Shown: positions 12,481 through 25,924 of the stretch, in pieces
Position numbering within the stretch: the stretch's first letter is position 1
How the letters are laid out: the number at the start of each line of letters is the position of its first letter
Assembly: GCF_901709675.1 (NCBI RefSeq)
Contig: NC_051088.1
Location: 11,000,193-11,064,192 of the forward strand
Origin: Syngnathus acus
Lineage: Eukaryota > Chordata > Actinopteri > Syngnathiformes > Syngnathidae
Direction: 5' to 3'
Length of the DNA: 64,000 bases
Notes under the pieces: model-generated
The model's database searches: none
What the model saw: the letters and a program-made list of their open reading frames with translations, nothing else
Told to the model about the DNA's origin: nothing
Made by a program: the position numbers and the translations under genes

Positions 12481-13389
12481 AGCCAATTACTTGAAGAATG
12501 TCAGCTCAACTTTTAAGAGTAACTTGACTGCAACTTGTCGTGTTTGGGGGTCCCTGAAAATGTCGGGTCCCAGGTAATCGCTTATGTTAAGTCCGCCCAT
12601 AATATTGTTTTTTTTCTATTCTGCACTCCCTAAACATGCAACGTTCAGTTCAACATTTGTCCAAAGGAGAGCCAAAGTACTGTTCAAGCAATTTATCCAA
12701 CACATCACGGTCATTATTGTCAGCTAATATCCGATCCGCCAGCGGGATGCAGACTGGCATCGTTCAAGCCAAAAGCAAATCCCACTTCTGTGTGATCCCA
12801 GTGGACGTGTGGTGGGAAAAGTAGCATATGTCACGGAAGTGCTCAACCATAATGTTTTCCCTGGGAGCAGCTGGAGCGTGGGATGGATCCAGTGTTGACC
12901 TCCTGGATCCTAATGTGTAATCTACCACTTTGTACTGCTCAGGTAAAAAAAAAAAAAAAAGTAGTAATAGCTTAATAAACATGGGCAGCAAGATTGCGTG
13001 GCTCTTCATTCATCCAACCATTTTTCAGACGCAAGCAAGAATCAGACGTTTGAACACATTTGGACTGTATAATCTGATTAATGAAATAAACAATCCATCA
13101 TAATTTCCTCACAAGTTATTCAGTTTAAGTAGATTTTTCCATTGAATAGTTATTTCTTCTTACTTGAGAGAGATTTTATCTTTACCATACTATTCTGAAG
13201 TACCAGTGGTCTCACTTAAGTAACATATTTGGCTGACCTCTACAAATTCTACAAACATGCAACCAGGAGCTAGCTAGCGTCGTTAACTTGGCTGGCACAA
13301 CAGATAGGAACCGGCCTCACGAATGGTCACATTGTGGTTAACAAGCACAAAACAGTATACTATTGTTTCACAATAAACAATACAAATAT

Positions 13390-13506
13390 AAATCGCTTAC
13401 CTTATAGTCTGGTGTGGCTTATATATGAACAAAACAAGATTTTCCCCTAATTTTAGCTGGTGCGGTTTATAATCAGGTGCGGCTTATAGTCCAGAAATTA
13501 TGGTAT
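13390..13506. mobile_element. MITE end fragment (GCGGCTTATAGTCC family)
   Basis: The segment ends GGTGCGGCTTATAGTCCAGAAATTATGGTA, with repeated 'gtgtggcttatat' and 'ggtgcggtttataat' units. This is the layout of terminal repeats of MITEs related to the TACCGTATTTTCCGCAC elements at 59.9 and 63 kb. Only one end is recognisable. Confidence 0.5.
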
Positions 13507-14123
13507 TTGTTGATTTTTCATTTAGTTTATTTATTTAATTGATTTTAATGTCTTGTGCAGACAATCGAATACAGCTTTGTTTAGAGTCTGCATTTATCTG
13601 GATTCAGTTTGGGTTTTGGAAACCTCACAAACACTTGAGAAAATCCCTTCAACCTCTCTGGATAATGTGTGGTACCCCAAGCACATTGTTTAACCATAAT
13701 TAAAAGAGTAAAACACATCAAAAACTACACACAACAAAAACTCAAATAAGTCATTAAGTTCAACGAAGCACATTCAAGAAAAGTGTTGGGCCCTTGTTCT
13801 GTGCTACACTGTTATTGGCCAGTTCGCGTTGAGGGGTACGACAAACGATGAATTTTTATCCGATTTTAACAGCGTCATTGTGATGAAAAATAGCTAATTA
13901 AGAACCAAGTGGTTGTGTTGCGTGATGGTATGATACTTCAAAAGTCATTTTCCACAATAAAAATGATGAGGGGATTGCCACAACAACATAGTTACCAGAT
14001 ATGCTTACAGCCCACACATCTGGTTTTGGGGAGAACTGATCTGAATCTCAAACAAACAACTCAGGATAGACCGTGAAAACATGTGTCTAATGTGTGTGGT
14101 GTGCTGTGTTGGTCTTCTCGAGG

Positions 14124-14166
14124 ACATCCATCCATTTTCTATACCGCTTATCCTTAACAGGCTTAA
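14124..14166 (+). repeat. SINE tail fragment
   Basis: The words 'catccatccattttctataccgcttatcct' are the 3' tail of the teleost tRNA-derived SINE family in reverse orientation. No body is attached. Flanking sequence (12.5-16.9 kb) shows no convincing gene; a repeat-free block at 14.37-14.68 kb is unexplained. Confidence 0.45.
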
Positions 14167-17100
14167 GCTAAACACATTGTATGAAGAAAAAAAACTATGT
14201 TTTGCAGTCACCGTTTTCTGTCCTGGAAGTAAAAGTTGAATGATGATACAGCTGGATGGTGGGAAAAGTGTAAACAGAAACCAGTTTAACATTCCAGTGC
14301 CTTAAAGAGGCTCTTTCTTGAAGTGATTGATCTGTTATCTATTAATGTTTCCAAATACTTACAAACGTTGACATCTGCTCACAGATGCAGAGCTGCAAGG
14401 AGCCAAAAGGCCCAACGAGGGCAGCAAGTGTGAAGCGTTCTCCATTGATGTTTCCAGTCCCTGACGGGGCGCGCGAGGGGATCCTCTTTCAGAAAATCCC
14501 GAGAGATGGACCATATATAACCGTCTGGAGTCATCTGGGATATGAAATTAATTTCCAGAAGCGCTTTTCCTACGATGGCAGTGTTTTGAACAGGCTGTTG
14601 CACGCTGCGCCTGTTGTCCAAAACGCATCCCGAGCCTGACATTGTGATGCTCTTTCTTGACAAAGACCTGCCACAGACATATTATGACACGTGGGAACTG
14701 TAAATTCTGGAAAAAGTCATAAGCTCACCCCAAAAAACGGACTCTATTTGTTTCAGACATCAAACCTCTGTAATAATGTTTCCACAACAACATGAGAAAC
14801 ACTCGCTCCACACCCAACACTGTTTTTACAGGTACACCAGTGGATCCATGTGTGTAACAGGAAATGAGGTCACTTAAATGGGAACATTTTTTTGTTTGCA
14901 CAGCATGCCGGAAACATGGTCCAGTTATACCAGCGAGTGATAAACAACATGGATGTCAGGGTTATGGTATTCGTGAAGAGTGACGAGATGCTGGTTAGGG
15001 ACTTTTACGTGATTCAGTCAAAGTCTGCTTCAGGGAATAAGACACATGGACAGGAAGTCATTACACTTCCTTTCCCAGATTCACAAATTGTGTTTTGTTC
15101 TCTTGGGATCAGTAGGGCATAATAACAATTTAGTAAAAAAAACTTCTATTTTCAATATAGTACTTGTCCTCGTTGGGACAAACAAGCATTCTGCACCGGG
15201 ATTTCTCCTCGTGCTCCGGCTTCCAAAAACATGGTACGACACTCCATGAGGAATTTGATAGGTATCTCAATTCAACCTTAGAGCCATGTTGAAAGCCATC
15301 TGGGAAATGAACTCAAAAAGTCAGAGGGGGTAAAGTGCCCCAAAAAAATTCTAATCAAAGTTTTTCATCTTAGAGCGTCCTGAGAGGTTCATTAAGAGGA
15401 ATGTACAGTTCGGATACTGAGGGGTGAAGTCATCTCTTTTTTCTCTCCAATCAAGCATGTTCACATTATTTTGCCCACTGCTGTTAATGCACAGAGGGCC
15501 CGGCTGTGAGCACATTCGCATTCTATGAAATTTCCACCACGAACAAAGCCGGGCACAGAGCCAAACACTGAGCTAATGGGATGGATTTAATTACAAAGCT
15601 GGAAGCTATTCTTTGTTATTTCACTTTTTGGAATCGATAAATGGAGACTGATGATAGTAAAAAATGTATAGATATAATCGTAACGGGGCTACTTGACCTC
15701 AGGCCTGTAGAGGTTTCCTGCCAAGCAAGCACTTTTCGGCCCAGAGTTGTGACATCGCTTGGCGTTGACGAGTACAGCCATGCAGTGAGTCGGTGCTGCC
15801 CTCGGCTGGTCGTCAAACGTACTGCACCCAATGAAGCACAATGGGGAAACACTATTGGAGCTATAAAACACAACCTTTTTTTTTGTTTTTTAATACAAAC
15901 GTATATGTAACGAAATATTAAATAGATATTTGACCTGAATATTTTCATGTGCGCTGTATGCAGAACATTTCAGCCCTATATTGTTATAAATAGAATCGGT
16001 GTTAGTTAAAAAGTTTAAAAAAAAAAAACTTTGTATGTTTATTAATGATGTATTTTAGTGGGGATTTTTTGTCTTTACAATTAACACTTTCTGAGGCAAT
16101 CTGTGAATAGCAATAACTGAGTTACTGCCCTAAGTAAGAGCAAACTTAAGGAATCGCAGTGTGTGAGGAAAATTAAAACTGACAGCACACATACAGTACA
16201 TTTCTTAAATGTGCACTTTATTTTTATATAGAAAAAGACCTTCTTTTGTCCACTTTAAGGGAACAGTTTCATGAGAGAGGCTCTCCACAGCTCATTTGAG
16301 TCTTTCCAGCAATCACACTTATCTTTTGCTCACAAACACACATACTTGTGCAGTGGTCCCCGGCTATAAGTGATTGAAAACAGCCGAGCGTGATGAAGAC
16401 GGTAATCCTCTGAAGACCACTGCTTTGGTGAAGCACACTTGGATTAAGACAAAAAAAATAAAAGGCAAAAAAATTACACCAAATTCTCATACATGTCAGC
16501 ATGTCCCAAATAAAAGATGGTTTAGTGTGTTTTTTAAAGACATTTAAATAGCATAAAAGTTAAAAGGTCACAACGAGATTTCATCATCAGCACAAGAATG
16601 TGTCGCGGTAAAGCAGCAGTCACCTTCCTTGACCTCCTGTATGAAGAGTTACAGAATGTGGAAGGAAAGGGCAGTCAAGTCTGTAACATGAGCACCTTTC
16701 CAAAACACAGAATTTTCTCATTAATATGTTGCCCAAGCTCTCTAAATACAGTACACTTATGGACACACACACATACACACAATGTCACATTTTTCTCAAA
16801 ATGCTCTTTTCTTCATATGACATCTCTTGTTCAGAGGCGACGATGCATAAAATGTCGTCGTTACACTAGACGAGTATCAATAGATATACTTCATTTTGCA
16901 CGTGAGGGATTTTGACTGTACAACAGGCTAACTCTGGATCAAACCTGGCCTGGCACCCTAGAACGGGTTCGACTTAACAGACGGGGACATATTAACGGTT
17001 ACAGGTCTGTGGTATTCCTCTTGAACATATCCCAGGCTTAGACTGAAGAACAGGTCAAGGTAGCTGTTTCAGAAATAATTGGGCGTTGCACTCTGGAGCA

Positions 17101-17576
17101 GTCCAGGAGCTACACTCAAGACCTAATCTAGTGTTGGATTCTAATATACGTGGGGTTGGAATCAAGAGTTTGTAAAATAGTCTTGAAAGGTCCCAAAGCT
17201 ATATTCTAGGACAGGCCAGAAATATCACTCAAGAGCCAGTTGCGGTTTGACCTTAGAACAGCAGTGTCACACTCGTGACACACTCTTACACAGACTGCGT
17301 TGGATCCAAGATCTGGCTTCGGATTAGACTACAGATTTTGGCTCCCTTCCAGACACTCTAAAAGTGAGCCAAGGCCATAGTAGCGAACACGAATGATCGA
17401 AAAGAAAAGGTGAAAGACTACACTGTTGTGGAACAGGTCAGGGGTGACATTCCAGAAGAGGAGAAGCATTCCAGTCCAGAGCAGGCCGTTTACTCGTCTC
17501 TAGTACAGGTGCTACTGTACTCAAGAACTGGTTTGGAATCAAGCCTCTGGAACCGATCTAGGTTACATTCTAGAGC

Positions 17577-18025
17577 AGGGGTGTCAAACTCATTTTTTGT
17601 CGCTGGCCACATTGTATGTAGTCAGTTTCCTTCGGTAGGCCATTATGACTGCCAACCCAAATACTAAATGTATGACGGCCTCATATTATACATATACAGT
17701 ACAGGCTACACAACAAAATGATGACTAACTAGTTGTGAAATCAGAGTCAGTCTGATTTTTTGTGTAAATTCGTGACAACTCATATCTAAACTGGTATCAC
17801 AAAGGCAACAGAAGAATTTGTGTTGAGTTCATGCATTGTGTTGGTTATGTTCTTTGAACAAGGTGACGTTCATGCATGGCTCATTTTGTGCACCAGTAAT
17901 AAACATTGATGTTGTGAATTTGAAAAAAATATTTTTTTTCACTAAAGAGGGGTTTGGTGAATGCGCAAATGAAACTGGTGGGGTTCGGTACCTCCAATAA
18001 GTTTAAGAACCACTGCTCTAGAACA
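17577..18025. mobile_element. Nested hAT-type element remnants
   Basis: The left end CAGGGGTGTCAAACTCATTTTT with 'gtcgctggccacattgta' is a typical hAT terminus. The right end, read on the minus strand, begins with CAGTGGTTCTTAAACTTATT, a different hAT terminus. The interval is therefore probably two truncated elements back to back. No transposase frame remains. Confidence 0.5.
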
Positions 18026-18031
18026 TATTCT

Positions 18032-18165
18032 AGAAGGGGATAGTTCAATCCTGGTCCTTAAGGACCCCTTTCCTGCATGTTTTAGACATTTCCCAATCAC
18101 ACCTGATTAAAATGATCTGGATCTTTATCCAGCTTCTGCACACCTTGTTGATTGTCTTTCGTTTG
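18032..18165 (+). repeat. Dispersed repeat remnant ('cctggtccttaaggacc')
   Basis: The sequence 'tcaatcctggtccttaaggacccctttcctgcatgtttta' followed by 'cacacctgattaaaatga' matches a common dispersed fish repeat, probably a non-autonomous DNA transposon end. It interrupts the decayed tandem array. Confidence 0.4.
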
Positions 18166-19227
18166 TCTCAGTCTAGAAAAAGGCCAGAGGTAACACTTCA
18201 AAACAAGTCAGCCCTGCACTCCAGGACAGTGTTAGGTGACAACTTAAAGATTGTAGACTGACATGGCACAGTTCAAGGGCAGCTCTAAGGTTACACCATA
18301 GAACAGCGGTTTGACTCTAGAACTGAGATTCTTCGAATTATCCAAGGTTACACTCTAAAAGAGTGAGACATTAGAATTTAGAGCAGGCCCACATACACCA
18401 AATGTGTTGAAATCAGACTGCGGGTATTGTAGCGTCCAACAGGGGTTGTTTGAGGACATATTGGACCAGGTCCAGAAAAGGCCTGGCATTGCTCTCTACA
18501 GCAGGCCACAGCTTGTAGTCTAGTCCAATCTTTATTTCCCCCTTGCAGAATACAAAGTACAACTGTCTGTCTGCTTTCCTCTCTGCCTAGAAGAGGTCCA
18601 GAGTGGCTATCAGTTCGTGATCCGAATGTAAACATTCAACGACCACGTGGAGTTCCAGCAGTGTGGTGAAAGTAATGCAGAAATCTGCTCAGGCGGGGTT
18701 CTAGCACAACTCCAGGTGGATGAAAGTCGATTTTTGCCAGCGGCGCCTCATCCACAAGAGATCCATCAGACAAAGACTTGATAATATCACAGGCATTGCA
18801 ACTACGACAAAGATGGCGTTTGTGAAAGACGAGCAAAGGCCGACGCAGATGATCTCGGCCTCGCAATCACACAAACGCTGTACAGTACACGAGAAAACAA
18901 GTATTTCCAGGATTATTAGGTCAGTTTACGCCGTCATTTGGCTTGACTGCAGCACGGGCAGGTCTGCTGCGTTACAAAGTGTTAGCTATGTCACTCACAT
19001 TTTCTCTTGGATGTCTCTAAAGTTAGCAAGCAGGACTTCCTCCTGCATTTTTTTTTTTTTTGCATAAGGCTGTGTTCACCACCCCCAACACAATTCACAA
19101 TGAAAGTCATGTGACTGCATATAGGGCAGCATATGACTCCTGATCTTCCATGCATTCCAGCATCCACGACTGAGTTCAATGCAAAGTGTGTTTATATTTG
19201 TGCAAAACATCTGCGGAGAAGCGCGGA

Positions 19228-21815
19228 CTAAACATCAGGAGGAAGCGGGTCCGTCACCGCTGCTACTTGCACACTTTCTTCGAGACACCCTTCATGATGG
19301 GCGAGCTTCGATTGGTCGCTTTGGAAAGGCTCGTCCCCTGGGGCCTCTTGAACCTCCTCCTCTGTCGGCTCCAGAGTGGCCGGCTCTATGGAGCTGAGTT
19401 GATAGTAGTTGAGAGGGGCGGAGTCTTTGAGAAGGTCTGCAGGACTCTCCTCCTCTTGGTTGATGCAGAGCACGGCGGTCCCAGTCGGGAAAGGCCCCTG
19501 CAGGAGTACCTCCTCCACTTGCGGCTCCTCTGCCCGCACCTCCCTCTCCCGTCTCTCCTGTTCCTCGGCGCTCTGCAGGTGCAACACGGCGGTCTCATTC
19601 TCCCGCTCAAGGATGTCCTCCTCCGCCTCCGAGACACACGCACGCACCCCGCTCTCTTCCGAGCCCGGGGATGCGGAGAACGGGGAGGACACCCGGTCCG
19701 ACTCGGCGTATGTCTCCCCGGGCACTTGTAGCAGCACCCTCCTCTTCTCCAGGTCCAACTTCATGATGGTGTGCAGATAGTGCGTTCGGACACGAAGAGG
19801 GTTGAACTCGACTCGGCCCGCTAAATTTCCGCAACCATCTCTGGAGCAACCGCATGGGAAGGACATTCTATCCACCTGAAGGAGAAAACAGGCTTCGCTA
19901 TTGTCTTGATTGTTCAACCCTAAAAATGTTTACACTGTAGGAACACATGAACCGACAACCATGCAGAAGCCCAACTTACACGTGAGTAACTTCACAAACG
20001 GCAAAGACAAAAAAAATCCAACAAGTTAATCCACATAATAACCTTGTGGGCTTAATGGAGGCCATTTGTGATCAGCTCACTTTAAAAAAAACACTTCAAG
20101 CTGTATTTATGAAACAAGGGCGCAGATTTTGTTTTACAATCGTGTTATTTCCAACTTCAGCTCTTTAACTATATCAAAAATATACTGCTTATACGGAGTT
20201 GTAACTTTTGGCTCTCTGGAGCAACAACATTTTTTTAATTCCTTGTTACTTACCTGACTGAAATATGCAACTGTTATAAAATGGATTTCGGTCGAGAAGA
20301 AACACTTCAACTTTTACTTTTTGTTGTGTTTTTCTCCCAGGTTACATCAATGACCTATTTTTTGCGCAAGGGAGCAATTTCATGAAGTCATCTTAGTTCC
20401 AGAAACACTTAATTATTTACCAAACTTCAACAGAGCACAAGTCTTCACCCTTTGCAGTCCATGGTGAAGAATTGCATTTTAATTTACTTACGTCGTTGAG
20501 GAAAATCGTAGCCTGTGTCTGTCCGTCCGTGGCCAAGACAGTCAAATCAAACAAGGTTAACCAGGATCCAAAGGTGAGCACCCTACCTGGCATTTGATGC
20601 CGGCCTGGCTGCAGCCGCAGTGTCGAGGGTCGCAGTACAGACGGCAGTCGCAGCCACATTCCTCCCGGGACAGGCGGATGGCTCGGAGCTCCGTTTTCTC
20701 CCGAGCGTCGATGCGTGCGATTCCAGAGGCTCGCAGAAGGGCTCTGCGCCGCTTGGTGGGCAGCGGCTGAAGGAAGAAGCAGTCGTCCACCTCCACGGCG
20801 TCCACGTCGAGGTCCTCATCCGAAACGTCATCCAGAGTAAGCAGTTCGGCTTGGGCGCACTCCACCGTGCCGTTCCTGGTCAGCTGTGTACGACAGTCAA
20901 CCCAGCTAAAGTAAATAAAGTGTGGAGTAAAAACAAATACAGACACTGATGTGAAATATGTGCCTTGGCTTGATAAAGGTTGGGAAAGCAGTGCGCTCTC
21001 TTTTCTTTCCCCAGAGAATCAATCCACTGCTGAGCCCATTTTGAATTCCTTTTGCTAAGCTGCAGCCCCTTTTGCCCGAAATGTAGTGGACTGTAAGATT
21101 TTGATTTTTTTTCCCTAAAATGAAGTATTCCTATGGTGTAAAAGTGTGCTGCATCTCGGACGCTTAAATAAGCGCTATCAAATATGCCGGTGCGTTTTAA
21201 AAGGACTCTTGCAGTGTAACCCGTCCAGAACGTAAACGCTTGGTGGACTGGTTTCTAGCGTACCCAATTAAGTGGCCATTTAGAGACTGGCACCAACAGC
21301 TTTCTGTACCTTCAGCTTGCGGGCGTTGAGCTTCTCCTGGCGCAGGTGTTGGCGTAAGGTGTGTCGGTGGCTGGTCTCCTGCTCCCGAGCAAACTCGCCC
21401 AGCGTGTAACGTCGGATGGAGGAGTGGTTGTGGGCCATGCCCAACGAGCTGCCCCCTTGGCTGGGCACGCTCGTGAAGCCCTGCCTCCGGGGGAAATAAT
21501 ACACTGTAACGGCATCGAAACGCACCCTCTTGCTTCCAGGCGACAGCTTGTGCTGTCTGAGGATTGAGGTGGCTGCGGGGGAAGAAACATTCAGGATGGA
21601 AATGAATGCTTATTTGTTACATTTGCACCAATGTTTTTTTTTTCTCCACGCTTACGAGTGAATTCTGTCCTGGAGGATGGGTTGAGGCTGTCGCAGCTGT
21701 CAGCGCTGTCACTGCTGGAGATATCATCGTCAGAGTCTTTGGGTGTAGAAAAGGGAGAGCCGTTGTCCACCTCTTCATATCGTCGTTTGAGGCTGAGGGA
21801 AGAACCTGCCTCCAT
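19228..21815 (-). CDS. csrnp2: Cysteine/serine-rich nuclear protein 2 (AXUD1 family)
   Basis: Csrnp2 is a nuclear DNA-binding transcriptional activator of the AXUD1/CSRNP family. The CDS is in four exons: 21656-21815 (ATG at 21815), 21310-21572, 20587-20883 and 19228-19875, totalling 455 codons with consistent phases. The N-terminus has the acidic/serine stretch [19 protein letters not shown]. Next come [20 protein letters not shown] and [14 protein letters not shown], then the basic [13 protein letters not shown]. The cysteine-rich core is [20 protein letters not shown], continued across the last splice by [10 protein letters not shown] and [13 protein letters not shown]. The C-terminal part ([14 protein letters not shown]) is shorter than in human CSRNP2 (about 543 aa from memory). 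Adjacency to tfcp2 and the sequence favour csrnp2 over csrnp1 or csrnp3. The 5' UTR exon lies near the promoter at 24.45 kb. Confidence 0.92.
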
Positions 21816-21859
21816 GGAAACTGTGTCTGAGGGCACAAGTAAGCACCAGTGATCATCAA

Positions 21860-21862
<3 letters not shown>

Positions 21863-21896
<34 letters not shown>
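21863..21896. repeat. Poly(A) tract
   Basis: This is a 34-A run on the plus strand (T on csrnp2 sense), just upstream of the csrnp2 first coding exon. The acceptor CCCTCAG of that exon lies after it in sense direction and may use the tract as part of an extended polypyrimidine region. Confidence 0.9.
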
Positions 21897-21899
<3 letters not shown>

Positions 21900-24400
21900 C
21901 AAGGACGATAAACTGTTGCATGCAAAAACTGCAGTTGGGTTTCTAAAAAAGGGATGGGCCGTTTAGCTAAATTTCTCTAATTTGCCATGCGGGAAATTAG
22001 CCATTCTCACAAACGTTCAATCCCAGGTATTTATTCATTTTTTTTTTCATTTCCCTCCCCAAGACTTAAGGTAAAAAAAAGAAGGGATGGAAAACATCTG
22101 GTGCTGAATAAATGACAGCCACACAAGTAGATTGACCAATAGTCTATATTTTTGAAACTATATTAAATTTACTTATGGGGTTTTGGCTTGTCACCAGCAA
22201 CAAGTAAAGTATATCATGCATTTTCTAAACAAAATTCCCCAAATGAGGCTTTTAATTTAGCAAAGATATGATTTAATATGAATTATCTGAACAAAATCAA
22301 CAACAATTAAATAATGGTAGACAGCAAGACAGAGGGGAAAAAGTGTTCATCTTAGCTTTGTAACATTGTTTGCAACAACCTCCCCCCATTTTTACACAAA
22401 CTAATTTTGACTGAAGGCATCACCATGGCAACTAGCTCAAATGGAATTACATTTCAAATTCAAGTTACAGCATGCACTCTTCAGTGTTTTTGTTCAAGTG
22501 TTGGAATGGAGACATGACCAGCACACCATTTTAGAATGATGTAAAATCCATCCTCAAACCAGCAAGGTAATATCGGAGCGTTGTTACATAATACAAAAAT
22601 GATCTCGTCCTTGTACTATGACTAAGCTTTTCCATTAACTGGAAGTGGAATTGATGATTGACTGGTTTAACATGTCATGTGGCCATTTGTTCACACAGCA
22701 AGCTTTGAGATGGTGAGAGCCAACACAACGGTTACCATGGTGACTTCATCAAGACGTGAGGACGCCAAAGAACCTGCTTCAGCCAATGAAGAAAAAAAAA
22801 CGATTTTCTCTAATCTTGACTTGGTTCGTCATTCAGAAATGATACAGTGGAATTTGGAAAACAAAAATAGTAAGGCAATGCAGACAATTGTTGCCTGAAT
22901 TTTTATATTGCATATCAATCCAACCATTTGGCCATTTCCTACACGGGGAAAGTCCGTTTGAGCCCAGGGGGATTACTTTAAAGGGGGGAACTTTGTAGCA
23001 GTTTGGATATTATATCTTTTGTGATACCCGCCCTGAAATTTGTCTGGCACATATAGTAACAGTTTTATGATGGTGATAGTTGACCTTGAAGTGGATTATT
23101 TCTGTTTGCATTATTTCCTATGGGAACAAATCTTATGTCAATGATCATTCTAGAAAGGACCGTGTCCCACTGTAGAGCTTCCAGGGTATCAAGTACTGTA
23201 TTGCAATAACATCAACATACATGACAATCAACAGGAATCATCACAAAGACTTTTTACCAACACACTGTATGCCGATCGCGCAGCTTTTTTCCTCTGACCC
23301 AAAACACATTTTGGATGCTGGGCCATCAATTCGGCTAGTGCCTCCTCTCCTAAATGATGCTGTCATTTTTTGAGGAGAAGCAAGTACAGTGCTGTAAAGC
23401 GACCTTGTATTGCAGCTTTTTTACCGCATTTAAACCCCCCGGAGAAGCTGTCAGGATGTGTGCAGTAATCATTCATTGGATTTCCAAGTGGAATGTTTTC
23501 TGTCACCCTTTTCTAACCGATGAAAAGCTCAAAGTATATATCTTTACCATTTGGTAATATGACTTGCTTATTTTTGGTGATTTGGCTTTGTGTGACAGTT
23601 CAACAAAATACCTGACCGTAGAATAAAGATTAATAACCTACTACTAAAGGATGTATTGATAGAAGCTGCTGATGACGGTGCAGTTTACAGAAAGCAGGAG
23701 CAGTATTGTCCAACTGTGGCAAGAACAGTCAATATATATATGAATGAAAGCACTTAGTATTTGCATCTACAGTACATGCAAAAATCAGTTTTCACGTGCA
23801 TACGGTCGGGGGGGTTAAGAACGTTCACAATGAGAAAGAAGCTTTTCTTACCTGGGTCACTAAGGGGAACTTGACTGCAACCAGCTCGTTGCTCTTTTCT
23901 CTTCCTTTGTGTTCATGGGTTATATTGAGCACCCTGTTAGACGCCTTTCTGGTGCCGGAACCAGCAGCAATAGACTTTAAAGTGATTGTCTACGCGTACT
24001 ACTTCTTCGATGTGGTTGGAGGAGGCTACTTGGGCTCATTGTTCTGTAGAGCTGGGGGAAAAAAAAAAAAAACCGAACCGCAGCCCTCTTTAGGATATAG
24101 TTCAACGGATATCAAAGGAGTCGTCACGTTACCAGGAGGGAGTTGGGGTCTATTTCCGCGCTGTATTATATATATATTTTTTTAATCGTTAAGTTTTTGC
24201 CTGCTCTTGACAAGGGCTTTTAAATGGAGAAGCCCACTGTCATCTTTAGTCGTGGTCCTTTTTCGCCACCTCCTCGCTGGCCTCCTCCACCACACTCAAT
24301 GGGCCGGGGAACGGTCCGCTGGGTCGATCTTCGTCTTCTCGCTCGCCACACGTTTCCGGTGTCAATTGTCGCGGCCGTCTTTGGGGCGAGAAGACGGTCT
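21897..24400 (-). other. csrnp2 first intron and non-coding exon region
   Basis: I see no coding exon here. A diverged Tigger-like fragment ('gcattatttcctatgggaacaaat') lies near 23.1 kb. The stretch 24.2-24.45 kb is GC-rich and probably the non-coding first exon. Candidate donors exist (e.g. GAGGAG/GTGGCG near 24.27 kb), but I could not choose one. Confidence 0.4.
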
Positions 24401-24439
24401 TTGAACCGGTTTCGCCCCGGCCGGACCCGGTCGCTAGAT

Positions 24440-24505
24440 TGTAACAATGGCAGCCCGAAAATTCCTCCCGGCGGACATATATATACTCGCAGTGACGTCA
24501 CGCTT
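24440..24505 (-). promoter_or_regulatory. csrnp2: csrnp2 core promoter with CRE and TATA box
   Basis: On the minus strand, a full palindromic cAMP response element TGACGTCA (24493-24500) is followed 7-8 bp downstream by a TATA-like TATATATAT (24477-24485). A GC-rich stretch follows, consistent with transcription starting near 24450 and running towards csrnp2. The order CRE then TATA fits the minus strand. Inference: csrnp2 is CREB/ATF-responsive, in line with the inducible behaviour known for the related csrnp1/axud1. Confidence 0.6.
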
Positions 24506-25924
24506 AGCTTCTGCGCCAAGGAATGTTGGGAAATTGAGTGTTTGAGTTTGCCTTTGTCCGACTGGCATGCTGTCTAACCGTTATAATTACTAGCCATCCA
24601 TCCATTTTCAGAAACGCCTATCATCAGTCAGTGCATTATTCGTTTTTGCTACTTTAAGTTAGCAATAGGAAATTAATAAAATAACAAGTGGCGGATTATT
24701 GTAAATATTTTTGGCTCAAAAATACAAAATTGAAAAAACATGTCACTGACAATTTCCTTCTGGATCAAATAAGCCCAGTCCAACCTTAACTTTGAACTTA
24801 CTAGCAAGTAAGCAACTATACCTACAGATACATACAACATAATGTGTATTTTCTCAAACAGTGTAAAGGGTAATTTCCTCAACTGAAGAATACTTGTTTT
24901 CTTTGAAGGAAGACTTTTTGTACAATTTTTTATTTTCTGACGGTCTTTTGTCTGTCTGTCTTTTTGGAATAATTCTGTCAATTAAATTTCAAATCTTAGC
25001 AACAACCAGAAAAATCCCCAAAATGGTGTCCATGGGCATTTTCTCAACCGCTAAGAGGACAACAGATTACAATAAACATACTACAATAACTAACATTTCC
25101 TTTTTTCTTATGAAAAGGTGTTTATTTTTTCTGGTATTTACGAGACAACGCGGTGATGCGGATTCGTACCAAGGCTGACAGATGGGACAGGTATAAAAAA
25201 TGTCTAATGATCATAAAAGCAGAGACAGAAAATGAACTCTCACACGCAACTCTGGTGTGCCCCATGTTACCAGTATTGCTAGCAGTTGAATGGATACAAA
25301 TAAAGACTTCAAAACTCTAAAAGTAATGTGCAGAAAATACTTAAAATCTATTTAAATGTACTGTTGTCCAAGAAAGCCTAATTAAAATGTTTTTGTGCTA
25401 AATAACTCCATCATTTGCATCCACTAAGTTTTTAGTCACTATTCAAAGTATCAGAATTAGTGCAACTATTAGCTAGTAGATGCTAAATGTGTTAATAGCT
25501 GTATTTCACTTCCCCTTAAAGATGTAACTGGCTGTTAGCTGGTCTTTTAGCTGCATCCCCGTCCGGCACAATGTATTCTCTTAGCACTGATTTGAGTTGT
25601 ATTCAAGAGTTTTTAAAAAAGAACACCTTGATTACAGAGTGCTAACCTTTGGCACACCAGACGCAGCGGTCACACCAGCCAAACATGAGCAAAGGAGGTG
25701 AGAAAATGCGGCCATGTTGGCGAGAGAACAGCAGGGTGACAAGGGGAGATGTGCTTTGTGTCACTGTGGTAACAGAGTCACTCCCTCCCAAGAAAGACAT
25801 GAAAAGGCCAGGTGCTTCGTGTTCCGCCGAACAGCTTCAAGAGGCTTCCTGCGGCGTTTCCTAGTGATCCGGAAAGAGCGAGGAGGGTGAAGCTAGATCG
25901 TTGAAAGGACCGACTGGATCTAGT

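Larger units (their letters stand above)
16930..18620. repeat. Decayed minisatellite-like array ('acactctagaacaggtccag' units), interrupted by hAT insertions
   Basis: Many diverged repeats of roughly 'ggttacactctagaacaggtccag' occur on the plus strand. Examples lie near 16955, 17050, 17093, 17135, 17200, 17260, 17433, 17475, 17545, 17563, 18205, 18300, 18320 and 18345. Units differ strongly in sequence and spacing, so the array is old. Two hAT-type insertions and another dispersed repeat split it between about 17577 and 18165. No coding function is visible. Confidence 0.55.

Noticed and set aside
19186-19780. Plus-strand open frames of 120-180 codons
   Set aside because: They are antisense shadows of the last csrnp2 exon, which has clear homology on the minus strand.
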